Below, piece after piece: positions 55,418 to 64,000 of a DNA stretch of 64,000 nt. Source of the stretch: Isoetes taiwanensis. Its lineage: Eukaryota; Streptophyta; Lycopodiopsida; Isoetales; Isoetaceae. How positions within the stretch are numbered: position 1 is the first letter of the stretch; the number at the start of each line of letters is the position of its first letter. A program made the translations under genes and the position numbers. Below the pieces are notes generated by a model. It was not told the DNA's origin. It did not search any database and was given only the letters and a program-made list of their open reading frames with translations. Location: positions 21,480,833 to 21,544,832 of the forward strand of contig JAJEKV010000010.1 in assembly GCA_021234155.1 (NCBI GenBank), read 5' to 3'.

Positions 55418-57004
55418 TGTGACGTTCCAAGTATTTATACGGTATATGTATAAATACATTGACACGTCACCCAGTATAGATACGCCACCATGGGGTATGG
55501 TAACCTAGGGGGTTGACCTAAAAGGGATTTAATTAGCTATGTTAATTAAATGATTAAGGATAATAACCTATGACTAAGGGAATTAATAATAATTAAGCTA
55601 ATTATGGTTTTGGAAGGCACCACCTGGCCAAACTCGATTGGCCAGCATTAGGTGGATCACCACCCCCATTTCACCCTTAATCGACCCAGCTGAGCGCCCA
55701 AGAAGCAGTTGAGCACCCAAGAACTGTTGCTGACTTCACCAAAGCACTCAACAATCATTAGCTGACGCTGCCACCACCAGTTGCAGCACTATGGAAGCCC
55801 CTCACGATAACAGTTCCAGCCGAAACACGGGTTAGTAGTAGTTTAGCTTGTGTTTTGTAAGACAGTACTGTAGAACTCTCTTTGCTGATTGCCTTTGTTG
55901 AGATTAACCCTTCTCTAGTAAGTAGGATTACATTTCAATTATGAATGGTGCTCTGTTAAGGAATTGGTTGATGTATCTATGAATTATTCGGTAGCTTCCA
56001 TTAAACAGGGGTTTAAAGGGGGTAGAGACCTCTGAGCTCATATATGGTAGTATGCTCCTAGATAGAGCCCTGTAATATTCCCATTAGATGCGGCATGTGT
56101 ACAAGAGACCACCGGGTCAGAGATGCTATGGTCCGCTTTAGCACCGGATAAAGGACACAGTGATGAAGTGGGGGTGGGGTCTTGCACGAACATAAAAGGC
56201 TCCTGAGACTCCTACAGTGGGCTAGGCCTGATAGCCGGTCACGTAGAGGGCCGGGTATGGGTCTGACACTCCCTGGATGTAGAGGTGTGATCCGTATGGA
56301 GCATCTTGCACTTTGAGTAGATTTAGGGTGAGTAAGTTGGAGTACGGATCGCGGGGGTGCCCGATGCGGCACGTATTCTCTAGCTCACCCATGGAACCAC
56401 TGTGATCCTGGAAGGGGACGCTTCCCTGACCTGCCTCATCGGACCGGGGTGTCATGAACCCTGGAGTAGACTCAAACGGGTGATACCTTGAGTCTGCGTC
56501 TCCGGAAGGCTATAGCGAAGCCATAGCGTGAATCGACCCATCTGCAAAGTGTGCACAGGAGGGGCGGATGGAGTGGACAACCCAAGCCGATGTTCTATGC
56601 CAGCCAACGCCATGCCAAGACTCGGTCTGCTGATCTCTTGAGGCCCAGCCGTCAGTCGATCCTCACTAGAGTCTGAGCTGGGGCAGAACCTGAGGTTTGG
56701 GGTGTTTTCTTAGTTCTAGATGTATAGTCTTTGCCGTTGTTCTTTGTGTGGATGTGCCACCCTTTGTGGTGGTTATTTATATATGATATATGCTGTGTGC
56801 TAACCCTTGTATTCATGCTTCCGCGACGTAGGCGCCCATCGAAGGCGTGGGCCGAATGACACCTCCGTGTCCTTCACCTGAGCCTCTCCACGTAGATGGC
56901 CCGGGTCAGACGGAGGGCCCTGCCCATGGCAAGATGGATTGCCACGGGAGGGGAAAGTCCCCGTATGTATACGGCCGGGGGTCGTATATGTTCAGGGAGC
57001 GTCA
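55418..57004 (+). repeat. 5' LTR (about 1.59 kb)
   Basis: The start TGTGACGTTCC and the end GGGAGCGTCA form short inverted termini (TG...CA). The end lies 3 bp before the primer-binding site. A TATA-like TTATTTATATATG near 56,765 would suit the LTR promoter. The boundaries rest on these signals alone, since the other LTR is not in view. Confidence 0.62.
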
Positions 57005-57007
57005 CCG

Positions 57008-57019
57008 TGGTATTTGAGC
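57008..57019 (+). other. Primer-binding site (initiator Met tRNA type)
   Basis: TGGTATTTGAGC matches the plant iMet primer site TGGTATCAGAGC at ten of twelve positions and sits just inside the LTR, where minus-strand synthesis would start. Confidence 0.7.
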
Positions 57020-57311
57020 TGTGATTTCGGTTGCACGAAATCATAGCACTGACCAAACACTAACTCGTAGCCCGGTAGCTAGGAGGAGGCTAAGTTAATG
57101 TGTTGTTAGTCCTCTCTGATGTTTGGTTCTGTGTTAGGTTAAACTAAGAAATAGTAGCTTTAAAGAAGTTAGGGCGACTGGAGGCCCCAAGTTCGGAAGA
57201 ACTATAAATTTTTGTAGGTAGTTCAAATGAAGGAGAAAGTGGTTCCATTGGATCGGGCGTATCCCAAATACCCTAGGACAATCGTCGTTGGCGGAAAAAT
57301 GGTCAAGGGAA

Positions 57312-57508
57312 GGCCCGAAAGTCAACTCGGTCGCCGCTTGAATTTCATCGCCTTGCAGCCGAGGTGGGAGACCCGAAAATGCAGCCGGCGCCCGACCGTA
57401 CTGTCGCGGGTCAACGCGGGCCCGAAAGTCAACTTGGGCGCCGCTTGCCTTTCATCGACTCCTAGTCGCAGTGGGAGCGCGTATAATGCCGTCGGCGCCC
57501 GACCGTAG
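57312..57508 (+). repeat. Imperfect tandem repeat of about 107 bp in the retrotransposon leader
   Basis: GGCCCGAAAGTCAACTCGGT and GGCCCGAAAGTCAACTTGGG begin the two units. Both end in CGGCGCCCGACCGTA. GC-rich leader between primer-binding site and first ORF. Confidence 0.8.
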
Positions 57509-57784
57509 GTTTCGCGTATTTTCGCCGTATAGATATTTTTTTTTTAATTAAAAAAAGTTAGTAAGAAAAAAATTTAAAATTTCAAAAGTTAACTGGCCGT
57601 TAAAGTTTTTCATTTCCGCCTTGCCTTCAGCGCCTTCGCCCGCCGGAACCGCCGCCCGCCATAGCCGCCCAACCCGACCTTGCTTCTTCACCCCGCTCTT
57701 CGTTAAATCCTAGCGCCTCCTATACCGCCTCCCTCGCCGCAAGCGCCCTACCGCCTGTACTTCTGGACCTTAGTGCCATAAGCC

Positions 57785-59047
57785 ATGGCCAACACCATGA
57801 GTGCTCCAGACCCCACTAACCTTACCATAGCTGAGATCTATGCCTTGATCGCCTGGTATATGGCCACTGACCCGGCTTATATCGACATACTTCTGAACGA
57901 GTTGGTGAACCGGTTCGAGAACAATGATCGGATCCCCTATCCCATCTATCATTTCTCCGAGCCATTTCTGATCCGATTGAACCTCCGCCAGCTACCTTAC
58001 ACCATGGCCGAGCAACCCGACTTGGTCATGATGTTGATTAAGTTTTACCCTCCCGAATGTGAAGGCCACACCGAGGAGGGGGACATTAGGGATGAGGCCG
58101 ACCGTATGAGGAACTTGGCCAGGGAGGATGATAAACGGGAGATAGAGCGAGCCGACACGGCGGCTCGAGGAAGGGAGTACCGGTACCTTGGGGATGGAGT
58201 CGCCGTTATTGATGGCCGGGCTATTGAACTTCCCCCGTACCAATGGCATGAGGCTTCCCAGAGCTTCATGTGGGGAGCCCCGATTCCTGATATCAGTCTG
58301 GATTACTTAACGACGATCCAGATTGACATGGCCCAGCGGCCCAATCGGTACCACGCTGAACTTCTTCGCCGCAGCGTAGCAGAACATTATGCTCAGGTTG
58401 AAGAAGACCTTAGGAGAGCCCGGGAGTTCCGGGAAGAGCAGGACATGATCGAACGAGAGAAAGAGGAGAAGGCCCGACAAGACCAGTCAAACCCACACGG
58501 GGAAGGGGCATCTGGGAGTGGGCAGGGCCCAATCCCAACGGAGCATGTGACCGTTAAGCACCGCAGGAAGTCCGTCGCCCGCAAGTCCGGCAGTCAATAT
58601 AAGGAAAAGTTGAAGACTGTCGGGGCTTTTGGGAAGAAGGTGAGCTCTAGCCGGAGGCAAGAGAGGGTGGATCCGTCCCGACCAGTTGTTGGGGCCAAGA
58701 CTGTACCTGCATCGAGGGGGCCGCCTCCAAACCCTGCTCCACAGAGGAAGCCCCACCGATATAGACCCGGTACCGTGGCCTTACGGGAGATCCGCAAGTT
58801 TCAGAAGTCAACCCAACTTCTGATACGGAAGCTCCCCTTCCAGAGGTTGGTCCGGGAGATTGCACAGGAGTTCAAGACCGACCTCCGCTTCCAGACTTTT
58901 GCCATTTTGGCACTTCAAGAGGCTGCGGAGGCGTATCTAGTGGCGCTTTTTGGTGACGCTAATCTTTGCGCGATCCACGCAAAGAGGGTCACTATCATGC
59001 CTAAGGATTTGGCCCTCGCCCGTAGGATTCGGGGGGAGCGTCCTTAG
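57785..59047 (+). CDS. ORF A: unknown N-terminal region fused to a histone H3 core domain
   Basis: An uninterrupted 420-codon frame starts [20 protein letters not shown]. Residues 1-200 are helical and unrecognised; 200-235 are a charged coiled coil; 236-320 are a basic, proline-rich linker with [10 protein letters not shown]. Residues 322-420 are collinear with histone H3 positions 37-135, without gaps: [67 protein letters not shown] and [10 protein letters not shown]. The H3-H3 interface residues Cys110, His113, Arg116 and Asp123 are kept. Tyr41 and Leu90 match plant H3.3 rather than H3.1; position 87 is Phe. There is no CENH3-type loop-1 insertion. It lies inside an LTR retrotransposon, upstream of gag. 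It could dock the element to nucleosomes or histone chaperones; that is inference. Confidence 0.9.
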   Translation: MANTMSAPDPTNLTIAEIYALIAWYMATDPAYIDILLNELVNRFENNDRIPYPIYHFSEPFLIRLNLRQLPYTMAEQPDLVMMLIKFYPPECEGHTEEGDIRDEADRMRNLAREDDKREIERADTAARGREYRYLGDGVAVIDGRAIELPPYQWHEASQSFMWGAPIPDISLDYLTTIQIDMAQRPNRYHAELLRRSVAEHYAQVEEDLRRAREFREEQDMIEREKEEKARQDQSNPHGEGASGSGQGPIPTEHVTVKHRRKSVARKSGSQYKEKLKTVGAFGKKVSSSRRQERVDPSRPVVGAKTVPASRGPPPNPAPQRKPHRYRPGTVALREIRKFQKSTQLLIRKLPFQRLVREIAQEFKTDLRFQTFAILALQEAAEAYLVALFGDANLCAIHAKRVTIMPKDLALARRIRGERP

Positions 59048-59270
59048 CAATTTTGTTTGCAGGGGTTCTCCATTGTAAATATTCCTTTTTGATAATTGAT
59101 AAAAACTTCTTTTTATTTATTTATTATTCTAAATTGTATTAAGAACCTTTTATTTTGTGTTAAATACGAAATTGCTGACGTCAGCCTAATAAAAAGGGTT
59201 CAAAAGGATTCTCAAAGTTCATTTCAATTGTTCTCTCTGTTTTTCTTGCTTCCTCCTCCCTCCTAGCGCC

Positions 59271-60607
59271 ATGGCAGCCACCGACATTCTTGCATGGTAT
59301 CAAGACGGAGAGCACTGGGATCCGCAAGTGCCCTTCGACTTGCTGCGGCCCTTGCTATGCCAGCGCCTAGACCTCATCACCAATATGCAGCGGCACCCAG
59401 ATTATGCCGGGTTCTTAGACTTTTACATGGAGGAGATGCTTCCTTTGTGTATATCCCTCTTGGGGATCCTCCCCAATTGTACCTCGAGCGGGAGGTAGTC
59501 CGGGAGATGTTAGGGGGCGACACCCATGCGTATGATGTGCTGAAGGGAAAGCTCAGGTGGGGCAAACACCTGCCCATAGTGCAGCATCAGGGGCGGCAAT
59601 ATCTTGAGGTTGCCTTCGCCCTAGCCATCCTCATGGATCAATACGTTGAGGATGAAACTTTGCCTGTAGAGAAAGGCAAACTCCCTGAATCTTCCGAGGA
59701 GGGAGATGATGAGCACATAGGTATGTGCGACTTCGCCCGTTGGAAGCAGCTAGCAGAGGAGATGCCACCACGCCGGGAGCAAGCTGCACGCTTGTCAGGG
59801 CTAGATGCCCTTCCGGTTATTTATCACCAAGGGCAAGAATATCTTCTCTTGGATGATATCATCTGGACTTATCGGGATTTAAGCGCCGGCGTAAGGACCA
59901 TGTGCTTTATGAGCTAGCGGAGTATTGTATGGATGATTTCATCGACTTCGCTCCTATTGAGCTTCCCCCGGAGGTGCAGCAGCTACTCCAGTTCCGCCAG
60001 GAGATCATAGAGCCGGCTGAGACTTTGCTACGGCTTCGGGAACTGGTGATGCAGGAACCGGCCTCTCAACCCTCACCGGATGCCTTTATGGCTATGGGCC
60101 CTCATGTTCCCAACATTAATATGGTTGAGGTCCCCTCTGATTCGGATGAGGAAGGAGAGGATTTATACCATAATCCTGCTCATTTGAAGGAAGAGCAGCA
60201 GGAACTCAAGGAAGAAGAAGTCCCTATGGATTTAGACAAGGAGGTGGCCACGTCAGAGACCCCACAAGGGAAGGTATTGGGAAACCACCTTACCCGCTTC
60301 TTCTTATCAGCCTTTCGACAGGGGCAAGTTCTTTTTATAGCCCAAGATTTGGCCGGAGGCTGAAGCTTCATAGTGGACCCTCCGTGCTCTTTCTACATTG
60401 GCCGGGCATAAGAAGCTTCCCTATCGTACGTTCACCTATGTACTCGTACGACGGGATCTTGCCCTGACGGCCTTGGGGCAAGACATTGCGCCCTGGATGA
60501 GCATGAAGCTCCTTACGGCAGCCCCTTTGGCCGTTGCTTATCCGCCAGAGGTTGCTTCCATTGCGGCTGCCACCGTGGACCCAGGGGTGACTCTACTGCG
60601 ACACTGA
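59271..60607 (+). pseudogene. ORF B: unknown retrotransposon protein, frameshifted
   Basis: ATG at 59,271 starts MAATDILAWYQDGEHWDPQV. The sense frame changes near 59,440 (then YIPLGDPPQLYLEREVVREM) and near 59,880 (then KDHVLYELAEYCMDDFIDFA). After an acidic stretch (SDSDEEGEDLYHN) it changes again near 60,350, ending with ALSTLAGHKKLPYRTFTYVL and a stop at 60,607. An in-frame TAG lies near 60,375. Restored by eye it would be about 445 residues. No known domain is seen. Its start (ILAWY...LLRPLL) loosely resembles ORF A (LIAWY...LLNEL), so the two may be related. This copy is broken unless the shifts are programmed. Confidence 0.55.
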
Positions 60608-60856
60608 CCGCCGCCACCACCTCCTCGGTCTACAAATGAAGAGGGAGGACCTAGCTCCTAAATAATTGTATCATGCACATTGTATTCCATATGCATGTAG
60701 AATTTTGGGTTGGCAGTTTTTTTTTCCATTCTATAGTTATGATATACTATCTCTTTATCAATTGTGACTGTTATCTCAATGAATACAATTGAAATTGTTC
60801 TCTTCCATGAGGCGTTTTTCTATCTGTTAGAGCTTAGGGCATAATGAAATTGTTCA

Positions 60857-61345
60857 ATGTTCTATATTCATTTCTATTGTCTTACAGAGGAAACACTTGA
60901 GGAATATGAGGAGAGGATTACAGACTTGATAAGGAGGGATGACCCCGGGCCGCCCGACCAGGACTATGGTCAAAGGTATGGGGAGTACCCGGAATGGGAT
61001 GAAGGTTACGAGATGGAACCCGCGCCACCAGGGGAGCCCTATGACCCAGCAAAAGGGATGGAGATAGTTAACATTCTCAGGGAACGTGCCTACGAGGACC
61101 TGAAGCAAACTCTTCGCCACACATGGGACTATTGGGACATGTCTAGGCACGAAGCTTTCGAGGACGCCAATGACCACCTGTGGCAAATCTTCTATGCATT
61201 AAGGAGGCTTTTCAATCTCCTTATTATTAGCCCAACACTGGATTACCAATCTGTAATAGTACAGGCCTGGGCACGTTACAAGCTCGTTAGGGCTGTACGT
61301 GAAAGTGTTCGCTATTCAATTCTGTACCCATTTGCGAACCCCTAG
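60857..61345 (+). CDS. ORF C: unknown retrotransposon protein or 3' exon of ORF B
   Basis: A 162-codon frame encodes an acidic N-terminal half (EETLEEYEERITDLIRRDDP) and a helical C-terminal half (DYWDMSRHEAFEDANDHLWQ, then LVRAVRESVRYSILYPF). A strong acceptor-like TTCTATTGTCTTACAG ends near 60,886, so the true protein may begin after a spliced intron whose donor would be near the end of ORF B. I do not recognise the family. It lies between ORF B and gag. Confidence 0.5.
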   Translation: MFYIHFYCLTEETLEEYEERITDLIRRDDPGPPDQDYGQRYGEYPEWDEGYEMEPAPPGEPYDPAKGMEIVNILRERAYEDLKQTLRHTWDYWDMSRHEAFEDANDHLWQIFYALRRLFNLLIISPTLDYQSVIVQAWARYKLVRAVRESVRYSILYPFANP

Positions 61346-61606
61346 GCCCAGTCTCTTTAGATTTCTGTCTTGTGATGTTATAGGTAAGTTGAGCTTTAAA
61401 TCTCCGATGTATAATGTTTGTCCTTGTACTAAATCTTTATATCAACTTCTGTTGTTACCAATGTACTGAACTATAATAGAATGACTGTTTTCACCTGTAA
61501 CAAGGATCTTGCTATTGTACTTTTTCTTGTATTCTTTCTCTAACTCATCCTAAAATGACATTGTTGTGAGACCTTATGTCATCATAAGTTAGCTTACACC
61601 TTTCCT

Positions 61607-64000
61607 ATGCTGGATATAGACGGTGCACGCAACGCCGCTTGGCAGACGCCCTCAAATGCCAGTAGACTAACACCGGAACAAGAACTTATGCTAATGAAGA
61701 GGCAATTAGGCGAGTTGCATGCGTATGTATTGCATGCCAACCCACCCCACCATATACAAGAAGACGGGCCGGAGTTACCTCCGCCACCGCCAAGTCCACC
61801 TACACAGCAGCCATCTCCACCTGAAACCAGCCCTGTACCTGCACAGAGGGGACCTCGTTCTAAACGTCATCGGAGTTCCTCTAGGGACAGCGCCACCTCA
61901 TCACAATCAGCCACTTCCGTATCTTCGGAGTCGTCGGTATCAGCTGGTGACCATGCAAAGCGCCGGGATAAGGAATACCGCAAGACGGTTGATACTGCCA
62001 TAACGAGCATATGGAAGAATAGAAAACTGGCCCAGTTTGATGGGAAATCTAGAGGCGGACTAAATGTAGAGTCTTGGCTGGACGAAATGAAAGAATTTGG
62101 GAAATCCTATGGCATGACAGAAAAGGATACAGGAAAGGTTGCCACCACGAACCTTACAGGAGCTGCCCATATTTGGTGGAAGGGCTATGCTAGGGCCAAG
62201 CATCTGGATAGAAGCAGGTGCAAGTTTAAAAAGTTTGCAAAAGCTTTTAAGTCGCATTATGTGCCTCGTGCGCACAAATGCCAACAAATTCAGACCTTCT
62301 ATAGGTTAGAGCAGAAGGGTATGTCGGTTCAGGCTTACACTGACGAATTTATGCGCCTGAGGCTGTATGTACCAGGTATGAATGAAAAGAGAGCAGTAGA
62401 GGGCTATATTGAAGGGTTGGCCCCATCAATCAAACGGATGGTTAAGGCCATAGACCCGAAATCAGTTGCAGAGGCTGAGGCTAAGGCATTGAGCCTCGAG
62501 GAGGACACACCAAGGAACCAGTATCCGCGTCCTGCTCCTTACTCGCAGCCCCGGCCGTCCACACCGTACAAACCCCGCTCGCCAAGTCCGGGGCCCTCTC
62601 AGCAGAACTCTTATGGACGCCAGGAAAAGAAAGTCACCTTCAACACGGCCGATAAACAGAACAATGTCGGTAAGGAAGTTCGGAACCTCTTACAGTCTAT
62701 TCCCAAAGAGGCCCGAGAACAGCTCCGCCGAGATAAGGCATGCTACAGGTGTATGCGGCCCGGACACTTCATGCAAAATTGTCCTTATGTCACGCAGACT
62801 GCCCAGCTGGCTATGGCCGACCTCGACTGGGACGATCTTGAGCCAACACAACCTGTCGAGGAGGAGGCTCCCGAGTACATTCACGGTGCGTCTCATATCC
62901 TTGCAGCTATAGAAACCGGCAATGCTGAAAGTCAGCCTGCTGTCATTTCCACCATAGGTCAAGTAGACAGTAAGCCTTTTGTAATTCTTATGGATACGGG
63001 AAGTACACATAATTTTGCTTCTCCTAGAATGGCCCAAGTCTTACAGCTTGAGACATTACGGTCCCGACCGAGGCCTGTCACCCTAGCCAGTGGTAAGGTC
63101 AGACACACGCATGGCCGTCGCATCAATCTTAAGATGCAGTTGCCGGGAGCACCAGTTGCTTTGGGTGCCGAGTTGATGGATATCGGCAAATACGACCTCA
63201 TTGTTGGTATGGAATTCTTGGCAGCTGCAAAAGCCAACATAGACTGCGAGAAAAGGGAAGTTACCTTCAACGCAGCTAATGGAGCCCGCGTGACTATAAA
63301 AGGTGAACCATATAACCCTATCATGCAATCTATGTCCATCGGGCAGTTAGATAAAGCTATACGCAAGGGAAAGCTCTTCTGCGTCATTAGGCTTGTCTCC
63401 ATCGAGTTAGATGCTAAACAGAAGCAAGTAATCGACACCTTGCCAGAGGGGATTGCTCATCTTCTCCGAGAATTTGGTGATCTTTTCCCAGATGAGATCC
63501 AAAAACTTCCTCCTTTTAGAGGGGTAGAATGTGAAATAGCTCTAGAGCCAGGTACTAAGCCTACCAGCAAGGCTCCGTACCGTATGAGTCCTCCAGAGTT
63601 GGCAGAGCTTAAGAAGCAACTTCAGGACTTACTAAACCTAGGTTTCATTCGACCTAGTGTCTCGCCTTTTGGCGCTCCTATTCTTTTTGTTAAGAAAAAG
63701 GACGGCTCGTTGAGGATGTGTATTGATTATCGGCAACTCAACAAGCATACCATCAAGAATCGCTATGCTTTGCCTAGAGCAGATGATCTAATGGATCAAT
63801 TGCAAGGGGCTAAGTATTTCTCAAAGATTGATCTACGCTCCAGATACCATCAGATACGGATTAAAGAAGAGGACATCCATAAATCTGCTTTTCGCACTAG
63901 ATATGGGCATTATGAGTTTACAGTTATGCCTTTTGGATTAACTAATGCCCCAGCAACTTTCATGCGACTGATGAATGATATCTTCCGACAATACTTGGAT
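61607..64000 (+). CDS. Ty3/gypsy gag-pol polyprotein, 5' part (runs off window)
   Basis: One open frame runs from ATG 61,607 to the window end. Gag begins with a disordered proline- and serine-rich segment. The capsid-type domain follows ([51 protein letters not shown]), then the zinc knuckle [14 protein letters not shown] near 62,741-62,782. The aspartic protease has [10 protein letters not shown] near 62,990 and IVGMEFL near 63,205. The reverse transcriptase starts with [16 protein letters not shown], then [19 protein letters not shown] near 63,690 and [13 protein letters not shown] near 63,930. The window ends before YxDD, RNase H and integrase. No stop or frameshift is visible, so the copy may be recently active. 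Residue S replaces F in the usual KIDLRSGYHQ region as DLRSRYHQ. Confidence 0.92.
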   Translation, partial: MLDIDGARNAAWQTPSNASRLTPEQELMLMKRQLGELHAYVLHANPPHHIQEDGPELPPPPPSPPTQQPSPPETSPVPAQRGPRSKRHRSSSRDSATSSQSATSVSSESSVSAGDHAKRRDKEYRKTVDTAITSIWKNRKLAQFDGKSRGGLNVESWLDEMKEFGKSYGMTEKDTGKVATTNLTGAAHIWWKGYARAKHLDRSRCKFKKFAKAFKSHYVPRAHKCQQIQTFYRLEQKGMSVQAYTDEFMRLRLYVPGMNEKRAVEGYIEGLAPSIKRMVKAIDPKSVAEAEAKALSLEEDTPRNQYPRPAPYSQPRPSTPYKPRSPSPGPSQQNSYGRQEKKVTFNTADKQNNVGKEVRNLLQSIPKEAREQLRRDKACYRCMRPGHFMQNCPYVTQTAQLAMADLDWDDLEPTQPVEEEAPEYIHGASHILAAIETGNAESQPAVISTIGQVDSKPFVILMDTGSTHNFASPRMAQVLQLETLRSRPRPVTLASGKVRHTHGRRINLKMQLPGAPVALGAELMDIGKYDLIVGMEFLAAAKANIDCEKREVTFNAANGARVTIKGEPYNPIMQSMSIGQLDKAIRKGKLFCVIRLVSIELDAKQKQVIDTLPEGIAHLLREFGDLFPDEIQKLPPFRGVECEIALEPGTKPTSKAPYRMSPPELAELKKQLQDLLNLGFIRPSVSPFGAPILFVKKKDGSLRMCIDYRQLNKHTIKNRYALPRADDLMDQLQGAKYFSKIDLRSRYHQIRIKEEDIHKSAFRTRYGHYEFTVMPFGLTNAPATFMRLMNDIFRQYLD

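Larger units (their letters stand above)
55418..64000 (+). mobile_element. Ty3/gypsy LTR retrotransposon with extra 5' ORFs (continues past window)
   Basis: A long 5' LTR is followed by a primer-binding site resembling initiator Met tRNA. About 4.6 kb of extra coding sequence (an H3-containing ORF and two others) comes next, then an open gag-protease-RT frame. The internal region is clearly more GC-rich than the surrounding DNA, and gag-pol is intact as far as seen, so the copy is young. The 3' half and 3' LTR are outside the window. Confidence 0.85.

Noticed and set aside
58748-59047. Centromeric CENH3 or an ordinary host histone H3 gene
   Set aside because: No loop-1 insertion typical of CENH3. 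A normal H3 tail and start codon are missing, and the domain is fused in frame inside an LTR retrotransposon.
59037-59300. Reading ORF A and ORF B as a gag-like programmed frameshift pair
   Set aside because: They are separated by stop codons and about 220 bp of AT-rich spacer; a true gag with zinc knuckle lies further on.

Overview
The window looks like nuclear DNA of a land plant. The two clearly intact host genes carry plant-type GT-AG introns. One encodes the elongation factor SPT4. The other encodes a BTB/NPH3-family protein, a family confined to plants. A secreted IDA-like peptide gene also fits. The background is AT-rich and gene-poor, and it is packed with decayed, nested mobile elements of many kinds: LINEs with microsatellite tails, tRNA-derived SINEs, pogo, Merlin, a Crypton-like recombinase, a large TIR element and a Ty3/gypsy element. 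That mix suggests a non-seed plant, perhaps a liverwort or other bryophyte. This is inference; nothing here fixes the species.

Layout. 0-1.4 kb: an IDA-like secreted peptide gene (minus). 2.4-5.7 kb: decayed reading frames including a prokaryote-type DNA methyltransferase remnant, followed by an array of short hairpins. 6-8.2 kb: a tRNA-Leu-like SINE head, LINE 3' ends with microsatellite tails, and an LRR exon fragment. 8.6-11.4 kb: a pogo-like transposase split by a second insertion. 11.7-13.3 kb: a truncated LINE ending in a 270-bp polypurine tract. 14.4-25.2 kb: a Crypton/DUF3504-type tyrosine recombinase gene, split at 14,992/23,479 by an 8,486-bp TIR element with an AGGA target-site duplication. 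That element carries a decayed DUF7869-type transposase on the plus strand. On the minus strand it carries a decayed gene joining a ParB-like domain to a DNA methyltransferase. Around and between the exons of that second gene lie about 20 copies of one 20-bp palindrome.

26-26.8 kb: intact SPT4 gene in five small exons. 27.9-30.3 kb: a second LINE copy. 35.3-36.1 kb: a Merlin-type transposase remnant. 37.1-39.5 kb: a four-exon BTB/NPH3 gene. 42-50.6 kb: decayed frames, tandem duplications and an internally deleted LINE that keeps its endonuclease and terminal zinc finger but has lost its reverse transcriptase. 54.8-55.1 kb: a SINE.

55.4 kb to the end: the 5' part of a young-looking Ty3/gypsy LTR retrotransposon. 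Between its primer-binding site and gag lie about 4.6 kb of extra coding sequence. The first extra ORF is open for 420 codons and ends in a 99-residue histone H3 core domain, collinear with H3 residues 37-135. The gag-pol frame is open to the window end.

The two most novel systems are the LTR retrotransposon carrying a histone H3 fold fused to an unknown N-terminal region, and the TIR element pairing a ParB-like/methyltransferase protein with a dispersed palindrome that could be its binding site. Both readings of function are inference; the domain calls themselves rest on visible motifs.
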